64,000 nt of DNA from Dromiciops gliroides (GCF_019393635.1 NC_057867.1:64979492-65043491); one strand, 5' to 3'. Shown: positions 51,226 through 62,559, counted from the stretch's first letter. The notes: generated by a model from the sequence alone, not told the origin. A program made the numbers and translations.

Positions 51226-51610
51226 ATAAGGTTATAATCGGAAAGGTACTAGATTTGCAAGCAGGGGACCTGAATTCAAATCCAGCTTTGGTATTTGTTA
51301 GGGATGTGACTTTTGGAAAGTCACTCCAAGCCTTAGTTTCCTCAAAAGTGAAACAAGAGATTGGAATGTTTGAGGGGAACTTTGGGAGGCAATGTAATAT
51401 GGAGGGAAGAGCACTGTATTTTGAGGCTGAGGATCTGGGTCCAAATCTTGACTGTGTAACCTTGGGCAAGTCATTTCACACCTCTGAGTCTCAGATTCTT
51501 CATCTATAAAATGAGCAGGTTGGACTAGATGACTTCCAAAGTCTCCTCCAGCTCACAATTGGGGATCTTATGTGATATGAATGTCCCTTCCAACTCTAAA
51601 TCTATTATTA
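51225..51610 (+). repeat. Two MIR copies in tandem
   Basis: First 51225-51345 (GGGGACCTGAATTCAAATCC); second 51390-51610 (CTTGGGCAAGTCATTTCACA, ATTCTTCATCTATAAAATGA). Confidence 0.8.
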
Positions 51611-51767
51611 TTTTTCTAAGTTTACCTTCAACTACTTCCCTCCCCATATGCCATGCTCCAGCCAAATTGCCCTTCTGTCTTTTCCTCCAGTATACTTTGG
51701 CTTATGCTATTCCATCAAGGCCTTTTGGAATGATAATAACAATAATAACAATGGTTCACAAGTATAC

Positions 51768-51895
51768 AGGCTGTCCCAAAAGGCTTATTGCTGCACCAAG
51801 ACTTTTGACACTTATTTTCCTGAGGAGAAGGTGGGGCAAATCTCACTTTCCCCATTTTACAGATAAGGAAAATCAGGCTCTGAGTGGTAACTAAG
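51768..51895. repeat. Mariner-like end plus MIR fragment
   Basis: GGCTGTCCCAAAAGGCTTAT resembles the mariner end at 32.78 kb; CCCATTTTACAGATAAGG is minus-strand MIR. Confidence 0.45.
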
Positions 51896-51957
51896 ATGGC
51901 AGAAATGGGTGGCAGGGCATCCTAATAGGTAGAGAGCTGGGTCAAGAATTGGAGGAC

Positions 51958-52119
51958 GGGGGGCAGCTAGGTGGCGCAGTGGATAGAGCACTGGCCCTGG
52001 AGTCAGGAGGACCTGAGTTCAAGTCCAGCCTCAGATACTTAACATTTACTAGTTGTGTGACCCTGGGCAAATCACTTAACCCCAATTGCCTCACCAAAAA
52101 AAAAACAACAAAAAAACAA
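51958..52119 (+). mobile_element. WSINE-type SINE (GAGTCAGG/CAATTGCC subtype)
   Basis: Full length; AATTGGAGGAC and AACTGGAGGAC flank it; A/C-rich tail. Confidence 0.95.
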
Positions 52120-52124
52120 CTGGA

Positions 52125-52262
52125 GGACATGACTAGGATTTAAATTCTGTCTCATGCTTTTACTCATGTGAACTGTGCCAGTCCACTTAACTTCTCTTGG
52201 CTTCAGTTGCTCATCCATACAATGAGGGTGTTGACTAGGGGACCTCTAAAGTCAGTCAGTCA
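52125..52262 (+). repeat. MIR SINE
   Basis: TCTTGGCTTCAGTTGCTCAT and GGGGACCTCTAAAGTC. Confidence 0.65.
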
Positions 52263-53418
52263 ATAAGATTTATTAAGTGCCTGCTATGTACCAGGCTAAG
52301 TGCTGACAAAGAGGCAAAAGACAGGCCCTGCCCTCAAGGAGCTTACACTCTAATTGTAGAGACAACAAGCAAACAAATATTTATAAACAGGCTTTATATA
52401 GGATAAACAGGGAATAATCAGCAGAGGAAAAGCACTAGAATAGGGGGTGGGGAGGAGAATCAGGAAAGGCTTTCTGTAGTAGTTGGGACTTTAGCTGCTA
52501 CAGAAGAAAATCAGGAGGTAGAGATGAGGAAGAAGAGCATTCTAGGCGTGGGGAACAGCCAGTAAAAACACCCAGAGTCTTGTTTGAGGAATAGCAAGGA
52601 GGCCATTGTCACTGCTGGATTTTCCAGTATGTGGGGGGCGGGGAGGGGGGTGGTAAAGTGCAAAAAGATTGGAAAGGTAGGAGGAGGGCTCTGAATGCCA
52701 GAGGATTTCTATTTAATCCTGGAGGTGAGAGGGACTTACTGGAGTTTGTCGAATTGGGGAGAGGGGGAAGGAGGACATGGGCAGCCCTGTGCTTTAGGAA
52801 AATCCATTTGACAGCTGAGTACAGGAGAATGGACCAGAGTGGGGAGAGATTTGTGGCAGACAGACCCCTCCCTGGCCCCAATCCTCTCCCCAGAGGGCTA
52901 TTGCCATAGTCCAGGTGGGTGTGAGGTGATGAGGCCTGCACCAGGGTGGTGGAATTGCTAGAGAAAAGGGGGTGTAGGAGAATGCACAGGCCTTGGAAAG
53001 AGATTGGTGGGGTGAAAAAGAGCAGTTGAGGATGACAACAGGATTGTAAGCCTGGGTGATTGGGGGGGATGGTGGTGCCCTTGGAAGTAATAGGATGTAA
53101 GATGTAATAATTGAAAAACAGGCCATAGATTTGGCCATTAAGAGATCATTGGTAACTTTAGAGAAAGCAATTTGGGTTGAATAATGAGGTTGGTAGTTAC
53201 ACAGTAGAGTTAACAAGAGAGGGAGAGGAAAGGAAGTGAAAGCATCAGTTATAGGCAGCCTTCTGAAGGAGTTTAGCCACAAAAGGATGATAGATAGCAG
53301 GAACTGTTCAATCAAATGAGGGATTTTTGAGGATGGGGGAGACACATGTTTGTAGACAGTAGTGAAGCAGCCAGTAGACAGGGAGAGCTTGAAGGTAAGC
53401 AAGAGAGTAGGAATGATA

Positions 53419-53671
53419 GGGGGCAGCTAGGTGGGCCAGTGGATAGAGTACTAGACCTGGAGTCAGGAAGACTCATCTTCATCAGTTCAGATCTGGCCTC
53501 AGACACTAGCTGTGTGACCCTGGGCAAGTCACATCAACCTGTCTGCCTCAGTTTCCTCATCTGTCAAATGAGCCGGAGAAGGAAATGGCAAACCACTCCA
53601 GGATCTTTGCCAAGAAAACCCCAAATGTAGTCACAAAGAGTCGGACACAACTAAAAAATGACTAAACAATA
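53419..53671 (+). mobile_element. Composite SINE with RTE/BovB-like tail, complete
   Basis: Perfect 10-bp direct repeats AGGAATGATA (53409-53418, 53672-53681). Head GGGGCAGCTAGGTGGGCCAG; tail GGAGAAGGAAATGGCAAACC, AAGAGTCGGACACAACTAAA. Best preserved of four copies. Confidence 0.95.
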
Positions 53672-53754
53672 AGGAATGATAAGGGGGCCACATGCCAGAT
53701 AAGATAGGAAGGAGTGGGGATCACCTGTGCATGTAGAATGGTTTGCCTTGACAG

Positions 53755-54120
53755 TGTAAGTGGCTAAAATTCTAGCTAGTCTGTCTAAAATATCTAACGA
53801 GTGGTTGCCAATAAATTATGAGCTTTAGCAAGAGTTTAGACTTTTAAGCATTTATTAAGGAGAATAAGAATTTGGTGAAGAGAGAGAGAAAGAGGCCTAG
53901 ATTCAGCTATCTATCTCAGGAAGCCCGCATTTCTACTCTACACGAGAGTTCTAGCGAAGAAGAGCGAGAGAACCAGCCTCGCTCCCTCTTCCTCCCACAA
54001 GCAAACGTCACTTCCTGATGCCAAAGAAAAGCCTCATGGCTTGCCCTCAAACGCCTTCTCCTCATGGCGGAGCTTTCCTACAGTAAGTTTCCGGCAGGTG
54101 GTGTCATTCCAATCATTACA
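53755..54120 (-). mobile_element. Solo LTR of an endogenous retrovirus, 366 bp
   Basis: Starts TGTAA and ends TTACA, with a 4-bp target duplication ACAG (53751-53754, 54121-54124). On the minus strand AATAAA is followed by about 85 bp to the end, giving its direction. No internal region remains. A 4-bp duplication suits a gammaretrovirus-like (class I) family; the family name is unknown. It lies inside an L2. Confidence 0.85.
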
Positions 54121-54307
54121 ACAGGGAAAAGGGCCAATTCTTTGTGTTAAACACGTGTGATGGCAAAGATCGTGGCAGAAAAAATATCTGGTAGGCGTGA
54201 GCAGAGGAGGAAGGGAGAAGGCAAATAAATGGTCTCAATTTCTGACTTGCCCAGGGTCACACACATAGATAATCAGTATTTGCAGAGTGATTGCACCCAA
54301 GTGTTCT

Positions 54308-54455
54308 TTTTTTTTTCTTTTTGAGGCAATTGGGGTTAAGTGACTTGCCTAGGGCCATACAGCTAGTAAGTGTTAAGTGTCTGAGGCCGGATTTGAACTC
54401 AGGTCCTCCTGACTCCAGGGCCGGTGCTCTATCCACAGCGCCACCTAGCTGCCCC
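54308..54455 (-). mobile_element. WSINE-type SINE (CAATTGGGG/GACTCC subtype)
   Basis: Perfect 16-bp direct repeats TGCACCCAAGTGTTCT (54292-54307, 54456-54471). Confidence 0.97.
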
Positions 54456-54489
54456 TGCACCCAAGTGTTCTAATAACAAACCCAACTCA

Positions 54490-54850
54490 GTTGCCACTTC
54501 CCCCTCCAAAGCCTCTCCTGTTCCTTCAAAACCGAGACCAAATGTGATTTCCTCTATTAAGCTTTCCCTTTGCCACCCAAGGAAATGAGATCTCTTCCTC
54601 CTTAGACCCTGTGAAATAACTCTTCACTTGTTGGCCCCACTTTTGTGGCACAATTTGCCTTGGACACTAATTCTTTTTTTTTTTTTTGGACACTAATTCT
54701 TTATTTGTTTTCATTTTTCCCTACAGTAAAGTGTCAGTTCCTTGAGGGCCAAGATTAGGTCTCCTATTGATCATTGTATTTCCCCTCCCCAGGCTGGTGC
54801 AGTGCCTTGTGTTTAGAAAGTGTTCAATAAATAGTTTTAAATTGAATTGA
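54490..54850 (+). repeat. L2 LINE 3' end with a tail-only insertion
   Basis: CCTGTTCCTTCAAAACCGAG, TAAAGTGTCAGTTCCTTGAG and GTGTTCAATAAATAG. A T-run with its own direct repeats sits at 54660-54702. Confidence 0.75.
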
Positions 54851-56440
54851 ATGGATTCTGCCTTATTTATTTATCCTCAAGTCTGGCTTATTTTCTTCCT
54901 TATCTACCTGAGTTGTCATTCTGATGGTAGATAGTAGGTAGTTTTGTGGGGTTTTTTTGTTTTGTTTTGTTCAGACCTGTAACTCCATTGGTGTAGGCAG
55001 CTCCCAGGCCAGAAACTTCCTTTACCAATGCAGATATTCAGCTGGCTGGCCACTTTTGTTGTCTTAAGAGAATTGCCTGGAATCCTGAGTTTAAGTGACT
55101 TGCTCAGGGTCACACAGCCCGTGTACATCAGAAGCAGGATTTGAAACCAGCTCTTGGGGCTCCAGGGTCACAAGTGCACTTAGTAGTATTTTTTAAGGTT
55201 TCTAATTACAATTACACGTATCAGTCTCTTACCAGTTCTTATTTTCTGCTTTTAAGCGAATTGTTAGCTAGCATATTTATTCCCTAAAATCCATCCTGGT
55301 ATTTGAGTTTCATAATAATAGGTAATAGGAGAATGTGATCCCAACATTAGACCATATCTGCTTCTTGAGGACCCACCTTGCTCACAGGTGTGGCCCCTCC
55401 CTAGATGGTCTCCAGAGACTGACTTTAGCAAGTTTCTTGAGGTTGGCAGCTTCCAGTGAGCCACCTCACCATCAGCACTTTAATATCCCTTCCCAAACAC
55501 TGCAGACTTCCCTGACACATTTTATACACATAGATCCTCTGCTTCTTAGAAGCCCTGCTCTAAGGCGGGCATGCTGACTCCATCCTGTTCTGCATCACCT
55601 ATTTTACTCTTCAGTGTCTGTTTTTCTCCTTTTATTGGCCCAAAAAGACTTGGCTCCTGAAGGTGGAGGATGCCAGAGTCCCAGGGAAGTTCTCCTCCCT
55701 ATCTGACCTGACAGGCAGTTTTCTTTAATTTAGTAAAACTAGCTATATTAAGCTAGTAACTCCCATAATTCATCTCCTGCAGCTAATTAACACACATTTT
55801 CAACATGTATTCTATTCTTTTTTTGTATAACCACCTATGTTTCATGAATAGCCCTCTTTCTTTTCTTTGCTCCATACAATGACATGTTGAATTATATTTA
55901 GTTTATAAATGTTGCCCTAAAAATGTGTATATAAGGAATCTCTTATACCAGGCTCATTGTAGATGCCTTCCACCTTGGTATCTATCCCAACTGGCTGAAA
56001 ATAGAAGGTTTTTTGCTTCACTCTTAATTGAATCTGACTTCGACTGCAAGAACCCAGATTGGTGAGTACTAACCAACCCTCTTGGGTCCCCCAGAATTTC
56101 ACTACAGAGAACACACAAAACAAAGAAATATACAAAAAGACCTTTCATCCTGTGCAGCCCTCTTCTGATTGTACAGTGAGAGTGGCAGAAAAGTGGGTGG
56201 AGGATTCTGTTCAGATCATCTAAGAACATTAACATAGCTGTTGGTATTCTAGATGTGAGACCCTTATTGGGTAACCAGCCAATGGCTATTCATAGCAATC
56301 TGTGACATTTCCTTTGTAAATAGAAGCAGAAGAGAGAAGGAGGTCAAGTTAAATGGCAGGATGGCTCCCAGATTCTTCTTGGAGAGAGGTAAATAAAGGA
56401 GTTGAAGTTATTCTTATTTTCTGTCCAACAGCAACAAGAA
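54851..56440. other. Unassigned sequence with one MIR
   Basis: 55070-55180 is a minus-strand MIR (AAGTGACTTGCTCAGGGTCA). The rest, including 55900-56440, I cannot assign. Confidence 0.5.
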
Positions 56441-56870
56441 ACATGATTTCATGGACTCTTTGGCCATCTCATATTGCAGTGCTCTAGCTAAGCTTTTGCA
56501 AGGTCACTACAGGGATAATTGCAGCTTACACACCAGCATCTTTTGTAGCAGATGAGGAGGTAGAGAAATCATCTGAAGGACTCTATCAGACTCCCCAAAT
56601 CAAATCAACATATACTTTAATAATTAGTGATTTCAGTGCAAAAGTAGGCATAAGGGAAGATGTTGATGTGCCTATAAATCATGAATCTTTTCTTTGAGAG
56701 TCACGAGACACTGCATATGTTAAACACCAACTAATGCCATAAAATGGAAATGATTATGTTGTGATAGGAAATGAGTGGTTACTAATGTGGGAGTCATTTC
56801 CAACCATCTGACCATGTAGCACAGACTTGTTAGAGGGAAGATTAAATTCAGTGTGACACCAGAAGAAATA
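56440..56870 (+). mobile_element. RTE-clade LINE fragment, endonuclease region
   Basis: Around 56620 one frame reads IISDFSAKVGIREDVDVPI and a later frame DYVVIGNEWLL and CSTDLLEGRLNS, which match the RTE endonuclease pattern (GDFNAKVG ... SDHRLVRA). Several breaks; old. Confidence 0.65.
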
Positions 56871-57110
56871 ATAATAGATAGCAATTAGGAAACCCTTTAA
56901 GGTTTACAAAGGTCCCTTATGTGATCCTCACAAAAACCCCAGGAGGTAGGTTCTATTATTTCCGTTTTAGAGAAGAAGAAATTAATGGCTGAGAGACATT
57001 AAGTGACTTGTCCAGGGTCACACAGATAGTAAATATCTGAAGTAGGATTCTAAGTCAGGTGTTCCTGACTCAAGGTCCTACACTCTCCCTTCTGCCACTG
57101 AGCTCTCTGA
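56870..57110 (-). repeat. MIR SINE
   Basis: TTAAGTGACTTGTCCAGGGT and GTTCCTGACTCAAGGTCCTA. Confidence 0.8.
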
Positions 57111-57299
57111 AAAGAATCAAAATGAGAAGAGCCTAGAACTAAAACAAAAATGAGGTGCCAATGTTGCCTTTGCCTTCCTCATTTGTCTCCTGAGATTCAG
57201 AGTGCTTGAAGAGACCCTTACGTGGAAGGGAAATGGAGGGAGGTGGCATTGGATTCAGGAAGGCTGCTAGTGTTTGAAGGTAAAGAGGAGGGGAGAAAC

Positions 57300-57556
57300 T
57301 GGAAGCAAAGTGGGAAGCAATTTCATAGGGAATTACTGAAAAAGAAAAACTATGGTATATAAATAAAAAAACCTTATTCTATAGTAAGAAATTGGGGATG
57401 TGAAAAATTTGGCAAAATGGGAGAGATTTGTATGAGTTGAAATAAGCAGAACCAGGAGGACAACATACACAATGACCACCAGGATGCACATGGGAAAATT
57501 ACAAAAAGGAAGTTGAATTCTGAATAACTGAAGAAAAATATTGAAACATACCGACT
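57300..57556 (+). mobile_element. L1 LINE 3' end fragment
   Basis: AAATAAGCAGAACCAGGAGG and ACATACACAATGACCACCAG match the end of L1 ORF2 and its 3' UTR. Confidence 0.75.
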
Positions 57557-57710
57557 AGGGGCAGCTAGGTGACGCAGTGGATAGAGCACCAGCCCTGGAG
57601 TCAGGAGTACCTGAGTTCAAATCCTGTCTCAGACACTTGACACTTACTAGCTGTGTGACCCTGGGCAAGTCACTTAACCCCCATTGCCTCACAAAAAAAA
57701 AAAAAAGAAA
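57557..57710 (+). mobile_element. WSINE-type SINE (GAGTCAGG subtype)
   Basis: Full length; GAAACATACCGACT and GAAACATACTGACT flank it. Confidence 0.95.
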
Positions 57711-57799
57711 GAAAAGAAACATACTGACTTCCTCAGGTCAGGGATGCAATGTTGGAAAGCTTGGCAGATGTTCTCATTGTTTCAGATATTTGGGCTTTA

Positions 57800-57980
57800 A
57801 TTTTCTTTGTCATAAGGAAGGAATCAATCTGGGAGATGGGGGAGGCTCTGCCTCTCATTACCTGGCTGGGCATGGGCAAGTCATTGTACCTTTCAGGCCT
57901 GGCCTCAGTTTTCTCAACTGTCAGAAGGACTAGATGACATCTAAGGTCTCTTCCAGGTCTAAATCTGGGGTCCTATGACT
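57800..57980 (+). repeat. MIR SINE
   Basis: GGGCATGGGCAAGTCATTGT and AGGTCTCTTCCAGGTCTAAA. Confidence 0.8.
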
Positions 57981-58129
57981 GTGTTATAAAGACAAAGAAC
58001 AGCAATAAGATGTTTTGTTTTGTTTTTTAAACTAACATTTAAAAAGAAAATGTAGAAAGAGTGGGAAGGAGGGGAAAACAGGGAGAAATTGTGGCCAAGT
58101 CAAAATCATTGTACATTTGTCCCTGCAGC

Positions 58130-58570
58130 CAAATCAAGTGAACATGCATTGATGAAGTACCTACTATGTGTGGGGCACTGTTCCTAAGGACAAAAGGAGC
58201 TCATATTGGAATGGAGGAAACACCAGTGTAGGAGAGATTATAAATCACTTAGGACCCAGGTATAGGGCCATGTTGAAGTCTGGACCTGAAGACCATAGGG
58301 AGTCCGAATCTGGTTGACCAAAGAAACTTAGTAGCTGGTTATAAATGTTATAAAGGTTATAAATGTCTGAAGCCCAGATCATTATCACTGGGCTCTATCT
58401 CTTGAGCAAATAGTTTTCACTGGAAAGGGCCTTCTAAAGGTTCATAGGGCCAGCATAACCTGGCCATCTCCTAACTCAATGTCAGTGCCCTTTCACAAGT
58501 TGTATCCCTTGTTTGGAATGCTCTCCCTCACCTCAACCTCTTGGAATATGTAGAATCTACATATATATGT
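58130..58570. repeat. L2 fragments
   Basis: 58140-58260 is a minus-strand L2 3' end (GAAGTACCTACTATGTGTGG); 58440-58560 resembles plus-strand L2 (CCTTGTTTGGAATGCTCTCC). Confidence 0.55.
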
Positions 58571-59020
58571 AATTTGCATTGGGAGATAGATCCAATGAGA
58601 ATTAAAGGGGACTTCTGGGCCACTGTACCCATAGTGAGTTTAGCCTGTGTTTCTCTATGTCCCATGCTTCTGGGATCCAGATGTTTATGACTAGTTATTG
58701 ATTTCCTTTGGTCAACCACAAACTGACTTCCTATGGTCTTAGGATCCAGACTTCACAGAGAGAGACAGAGAGACAGACACTTTTTTCACTATCCCCTTTT
58801 TTCCTCTGACTTAAACTCCTTCAACCCATGTTCCCCCAAGCTTTGCACTTGTGTGGCTGAATAGGACTATAATTCATCCCTGGGAACAGATAACCTTGGG
58901 CCTGATGGGAATAAAGGGTCAAGTGACTTCCATCTCTTTTGGATCTTGTTTCCCCATTGATAGAAGTTGCTTTCCATCTGTTTCTCTCACTTGGACACTT
59001 CATTTTCTGCCTCTGAGCAT
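58571..59020. other. Unassigned sequence
   Basis: No gene or repeat recognised. Confidence 0.5.
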
Positions 59021-59029
59021 TTTCTTTTT

Positions 59030-59193
59030 TCTTTCTTTCTTTTTTTTTTTTTTTTTTGGTGAGGCAATTGCGGTTAAGTGACTTGCCTAGGGTCACACAG
59101 CTAGTAAGTATTAAGTGTCAGAGGCTGCATTTGAACTCAGGTCCTCCTGACTTCAGGGCCGGTGCTCTATCCACTGAGCCACCTAGCTGCCCC
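59030..59193 (-). mobile_element. WSINE-type SINE (CAATTGCGG subtype)
   Basis: Full length; CTGAGCATTTTC and TTGAGCATTTTC flank it. Confidence 0.94.
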
Positions 59194-60090
59194 TTTGAGC
59201 ATTTTCACTGTGGTATAATCTGACTAAAGGAATTCATAGTAATTTTTGAGTGAAAGTCCCTTTATCCCTTAACCCTCTCTGGGGAATTTATAGCTTTGTG
59301 GAATTACAGGCATAGTGACTAAATGGAAAATTTCAAGCAGTCAGGAGTTGTTGATTTGTTTTTTTTCCTCCAGGAAGACCTACGATTTGAGACTCTTAGT
59401 TACTTGGCTCCCTGAATAATGGGAATTTTAGCATCTTCACAGGGGCCTCGGCAACTTTCTTCCTTATCCTCTCCCCACCTCTAGTTTCATAAATGGATTA
59501 CAGTTCATATTTCCTTCAGCACAACTGCTTTCCTCCCTTCACCCCAACTTACTATCTGTTCTTCTAGCATCATCGTAAGGGAGCTGAAAGAGCTTGTTAG
59601 GCAGGTGAAGTTGGCCCCAGTTCCCTTAGAATGAGGCCTGGACCTTTATTTGGGATCCAGACTTAGCACAGTGTTTTCTGGCCCCAGCATCACCAGACCA
59701 GGGCAATTGTTTCTTGAGAGCTGTGGTGGGATTTGGGATTTGGGATTTGGAGAAGCTGGGCTGTTGGGAACGCTACAGGTGGGATTCTAGCATTTAGGAG
59801 GAGATTGGGACTAGATCTCTAGGTTCCCCTCTTAAGATGCTAGGATTTTGTGACATCTTTTACCTGAAGTTTTAAGGATTGAGTCTGGCTGGGGCTATGG
59901 TGGGTTGACTTAACACTCTTCCAAAGATCTCATGTTTATTTTTTATTTATTTTTTTTGAGATCTCATGTTTATTAGGAAAGGTGCTAGGTGATAAAGAGA
60001 GATACCTCTCAGGCTGGTCCCCCAGTAAGTCAGACCTGAGGCATCCAAAGACATAATTTTTCTTCAAGGAGAGATGCCTTCCTTTTTGGA
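59194..60090. other. Unassigned sequence with a tail-only insertion
   Basis: 16-bp direct repeats AGATCTCATGTTTATT at 59925-59940 and 59959-59974 enclose only an 18-bp T-rich run. Otherwise nothing recognised. Confidence 0.6.
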
Positions 60091-60094
60091 GAAG

Positions 60095-60240
60095 ATGGAG
60101 GCCATCCACTGTGAACTTATCTATGTGACCTTGGGTGGGTCCCTTCTTCTCCTTAGGCCTCAGTTTCCTTCTCTATAAAATAAGAGGGTTAGACTGTGAT
60201 CTGCTGAAGTCTCTTCCAGCTCTAAATCTATGATCATATG
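60095..60240 (+). repeat. MIR SINE
   Basis: TATGTGACCTTGGGTGGGTC and CTCTTCCAGCTCTAAATCTA. Confidence 0.8.
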
Positions 60241-60344
60241 ATCTGGTGATCCCGTCATAGTTTTTTTTCCCTCCGCCTCAAAACAGTCTTCCCAGTCTGG
60301 TATCCTTGGTTACAGTTCCTTGGAAACTAGAGATGTTGAGGTTG

Positions 60345-60520
60345 CAAACCATAGAGTGGTACAATGGAAAGAGCCTTGGATCTGGAATCAAAGAATCTGG
60401 GTTTGCTGCTCACTAACAGGTATGACCTAAGGCAAGTCACTTAACCTTCCTTGTCCTCAGTTTCCCCATCTGATAATCTCCGAGGTCCCATCCAGCTCTA
60501 GATCTTTGAGACTCTACGAC
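60345..60520 (+). repeat. MIR SINE
   Basis: AGAGTGGTACAATGGAAAGA and AGGTCCCATCCAGCTCTAGA; it ends at the border of the CpG island. Confidence 0.8.
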
Positions 60521-60529
60521 TCCTCAGTC

Positions 60530-61250
60530 GACCTCCCCTCATTTCCAGCGGCTCTGTCCGCTCGCCCCCTTCTTCCTCACCCCATTCCCCTTCCCCCTTC
60601 ATTTTTGGAGCGCGGTATCCCTCCCCCCTCCCAACAGGTTCCTTTCTCTTCCAGGGCCCCTCCTCCTCCTCGCCCGCAGCTGGTGGGCTCGACCAACGAG
60701 AAAGGGAGTCCTCCGGAGCGTCCTAGAGCGGAGCCGGAAGTGTCCTCGGAGAGAAAGAGGGGCGCGACGGAGGACTCAGTAGTCCGCGCCTCGCCCAGCC
60801 TCAGCTCAGGTGCCATTGTCCTTTCGCGCCTCAGGTGAGTGGGTTTTGGGGTGCGAGAGCTCCTTCTCCCCTTCCCCCCGGACACGTTCTCCCTTCTTCC
60901 CGGGGTGGCCCCCCACCCCCGGAGCCCATGGGGACTCTCGGTCTCTTCCTTTGGCTCTCCGCGCCCCACCTCCCCGCCCCCTCCCTTCCCCTCCCCCACT
61001 TTGGCCGCCCTTAGCCCGAGCCATGCGGCTACCCCCGACCCCCCCCACCCGCTTTGCGCTGTTCGATCTCGCCCTCGCCCGCCCTCCTCCTCGGCTTCCC
61101 CGGCCTCCGTCTCACACTCCAATTCAAGACCCCGCCCTAACGGCCATGAGAGCCCCAGTTTGGCGGGAGCGGTGTTTCCTGGCATGGCGGTAAGGCTGCA
61201 AAAGTAGATCGAGGCCCGGTCTGGGGAGGCCCGGGAATGCCAAGATTCCG
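60530..61250 (+). promoter_or_regulatory. CpG island promoter with candidate first exon
   Basis: CpG-dense. An ETS/GABP-type site CCGGAAGTG lies at 60734-60742 and a strong donor CCTCAG|GTGAGT at 60834/60835, about 90 bp apart, which is how many TATA-less first exons look. The plus strand is favoured by the donor. The downstream exons are not in the window. The same ETS-to-donor layout occurs at 20.7 kb. Confidence 0.65.
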
Positions 61251-61269
61251 GAGGTTAGAGGCTATCTAG

Positions 61270-61420
61270 CGTACTCATTTTCGCTGCGTGCTTTTGGGTG
61301 AGTCACTTCATAGCTCTTAGCCTCATTTTCCCAACTGTAAAATGGCGAGAATAATAATTTGCAATTTTGAAAAATTAGATTGTAAACTAGACGGCCGCAT
61401 TAAGAGGAGCTCTAATTATT
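61270..61420 (+). repeat. MIR SINE
   Basis: TTTGGGTGAGTCACTTCATA and TTTTCCCAACTGTAAAATGG. Confidence 0.75.
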
Positions 61421-62555
61421 ATGTGCCCTTCATCATTTTCCCGTTTAGGTCTATGGCCTACGTGATAGTGCTCCTTACCCAAAGGGGACCTTTCTTCTTC
61501 TGTCGTTGCTCAGTAAAGTAATTTTTGAGCGATCAATCTCAGCCTTTGTATTTCCACTATTTAGGGGAGTTTGGGGTCCCGTTCAATTGGTTTGTCCTCT
61601 GGGTCCAGTCTTGTATGGCAAAGATTCATCTAATATATCTCTTTGGTAAGTTTGAATTTTGATGTCTTTATAAGTAGTAAAGTCCTATATAAATGTGATT
61701 TTTAAAATTATTAACAAATACGGTTTTACCAAGTACTATATAGGGCTACAGAAGAAGTAGCAGAAATTGGTCAATATTTATGATATGGTTTGGTACAGTA
61801 GTAATTATATGTGCACCCATATAAAAATATTCAGAGAACTTTAGACTTGGAAGGGAGCCTAAAGTTCGTCATGACCAAACCCCTTATTTTTATCAGTAAA
61901 TAAAAAGATTTAGAGAAATTATAGTTTTGTCTAAGATCACACAGCAAATATTTCGTAGAAGCTGGGAACAAGGTACCTGTTGTTATAATAATAATAATAA
62001 ATAATAGTAGTAATAATAATATATCTCTAAATGAAATTTAGTTGCCGTGTATCTTTGTGGAAGTAATGCTATTGAAAGGCATTTATTTGCCTTTGCCTTA
62101 AATAGTTGAACAAAGCTTTTTTATGAAAAGATTAGTCTTTGTCCCCACATTGTAAAGCCCGGTGGAATTGGATAATTGCACTGAAGCCCCTTATTAAGAT
62201 CTTAACTTTGAAAAAAAAATTAAATTTAATTAAAAATATCTTAACTTTGCCTCTTAGTTGGTGTACAAAGGGCTGAGTTCCAGGGACTGTACTGGAGAAT
62301 CCTTAAATAAAACAATGGTTTTATTTATATATTATTATATAACCTACATTACATTAATATTTTTATATTACATTAGATTAGTTATGTTGGACAAAGCTGG
62401 ATTCTGTAATTATAACATGTAGCTATAATTTCCTTGTACATGTTTCATATAGTGAGTTTGTTGTCTTCTCAAAAGCTGACTGATATCTATCAGTGGCAAA
62501 CCATTACTGAGAGCTTATGGGATGCATAAAAGGTAAATTTTGTGGTCCTAAGGTA
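61421..62555. other. Unassigned AT-rich sequence
   Basis: 61840-61970 is a degraded minus-strand MIR (AGATCACACAGCAAAT); 61985-62022 is a TAA/TAG-rich microsatellite. No exon recognised. Confidence 0.55.
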
Positions 62556-62559
62556 CAGG

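Larger units (their letters stand above)
52262..54260 (-). mobile_element. L2 LINE, ORF2 RT region and 3' end, split by a SINE and an LTR
   Basis: 3' end at 52262 (ATTAAGTGCCTGCTATGTAC). The minus strand reads HTHLDYGNSPLG near 52910-52925 and HYSTQIAFSKVTNDLLMA near 53130-53180; these match the L2 RT motifs HSTETALLKVTNDLL and SHLDYCNSLL. The composite SINE at 53419-53671 and the solo LTR at 53755-54120 interrupt it. The limit beyond 53400 is uncertain. Confidence 0.8.

Noticed and set aside
55900-56440. A further retroviral LTR or leader around 56.0-56.4 kb
   Set aside because: GATTGGTGAGTACTAACC looked suggestive, but I could not find paired ends or a target duplication.
60506-61207. Open frames up to 202 codons in the 60.5-61.2 kb island
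   Set aside because: Same composition effect; the splice donor at 60834 fits a noncoding first exon better.
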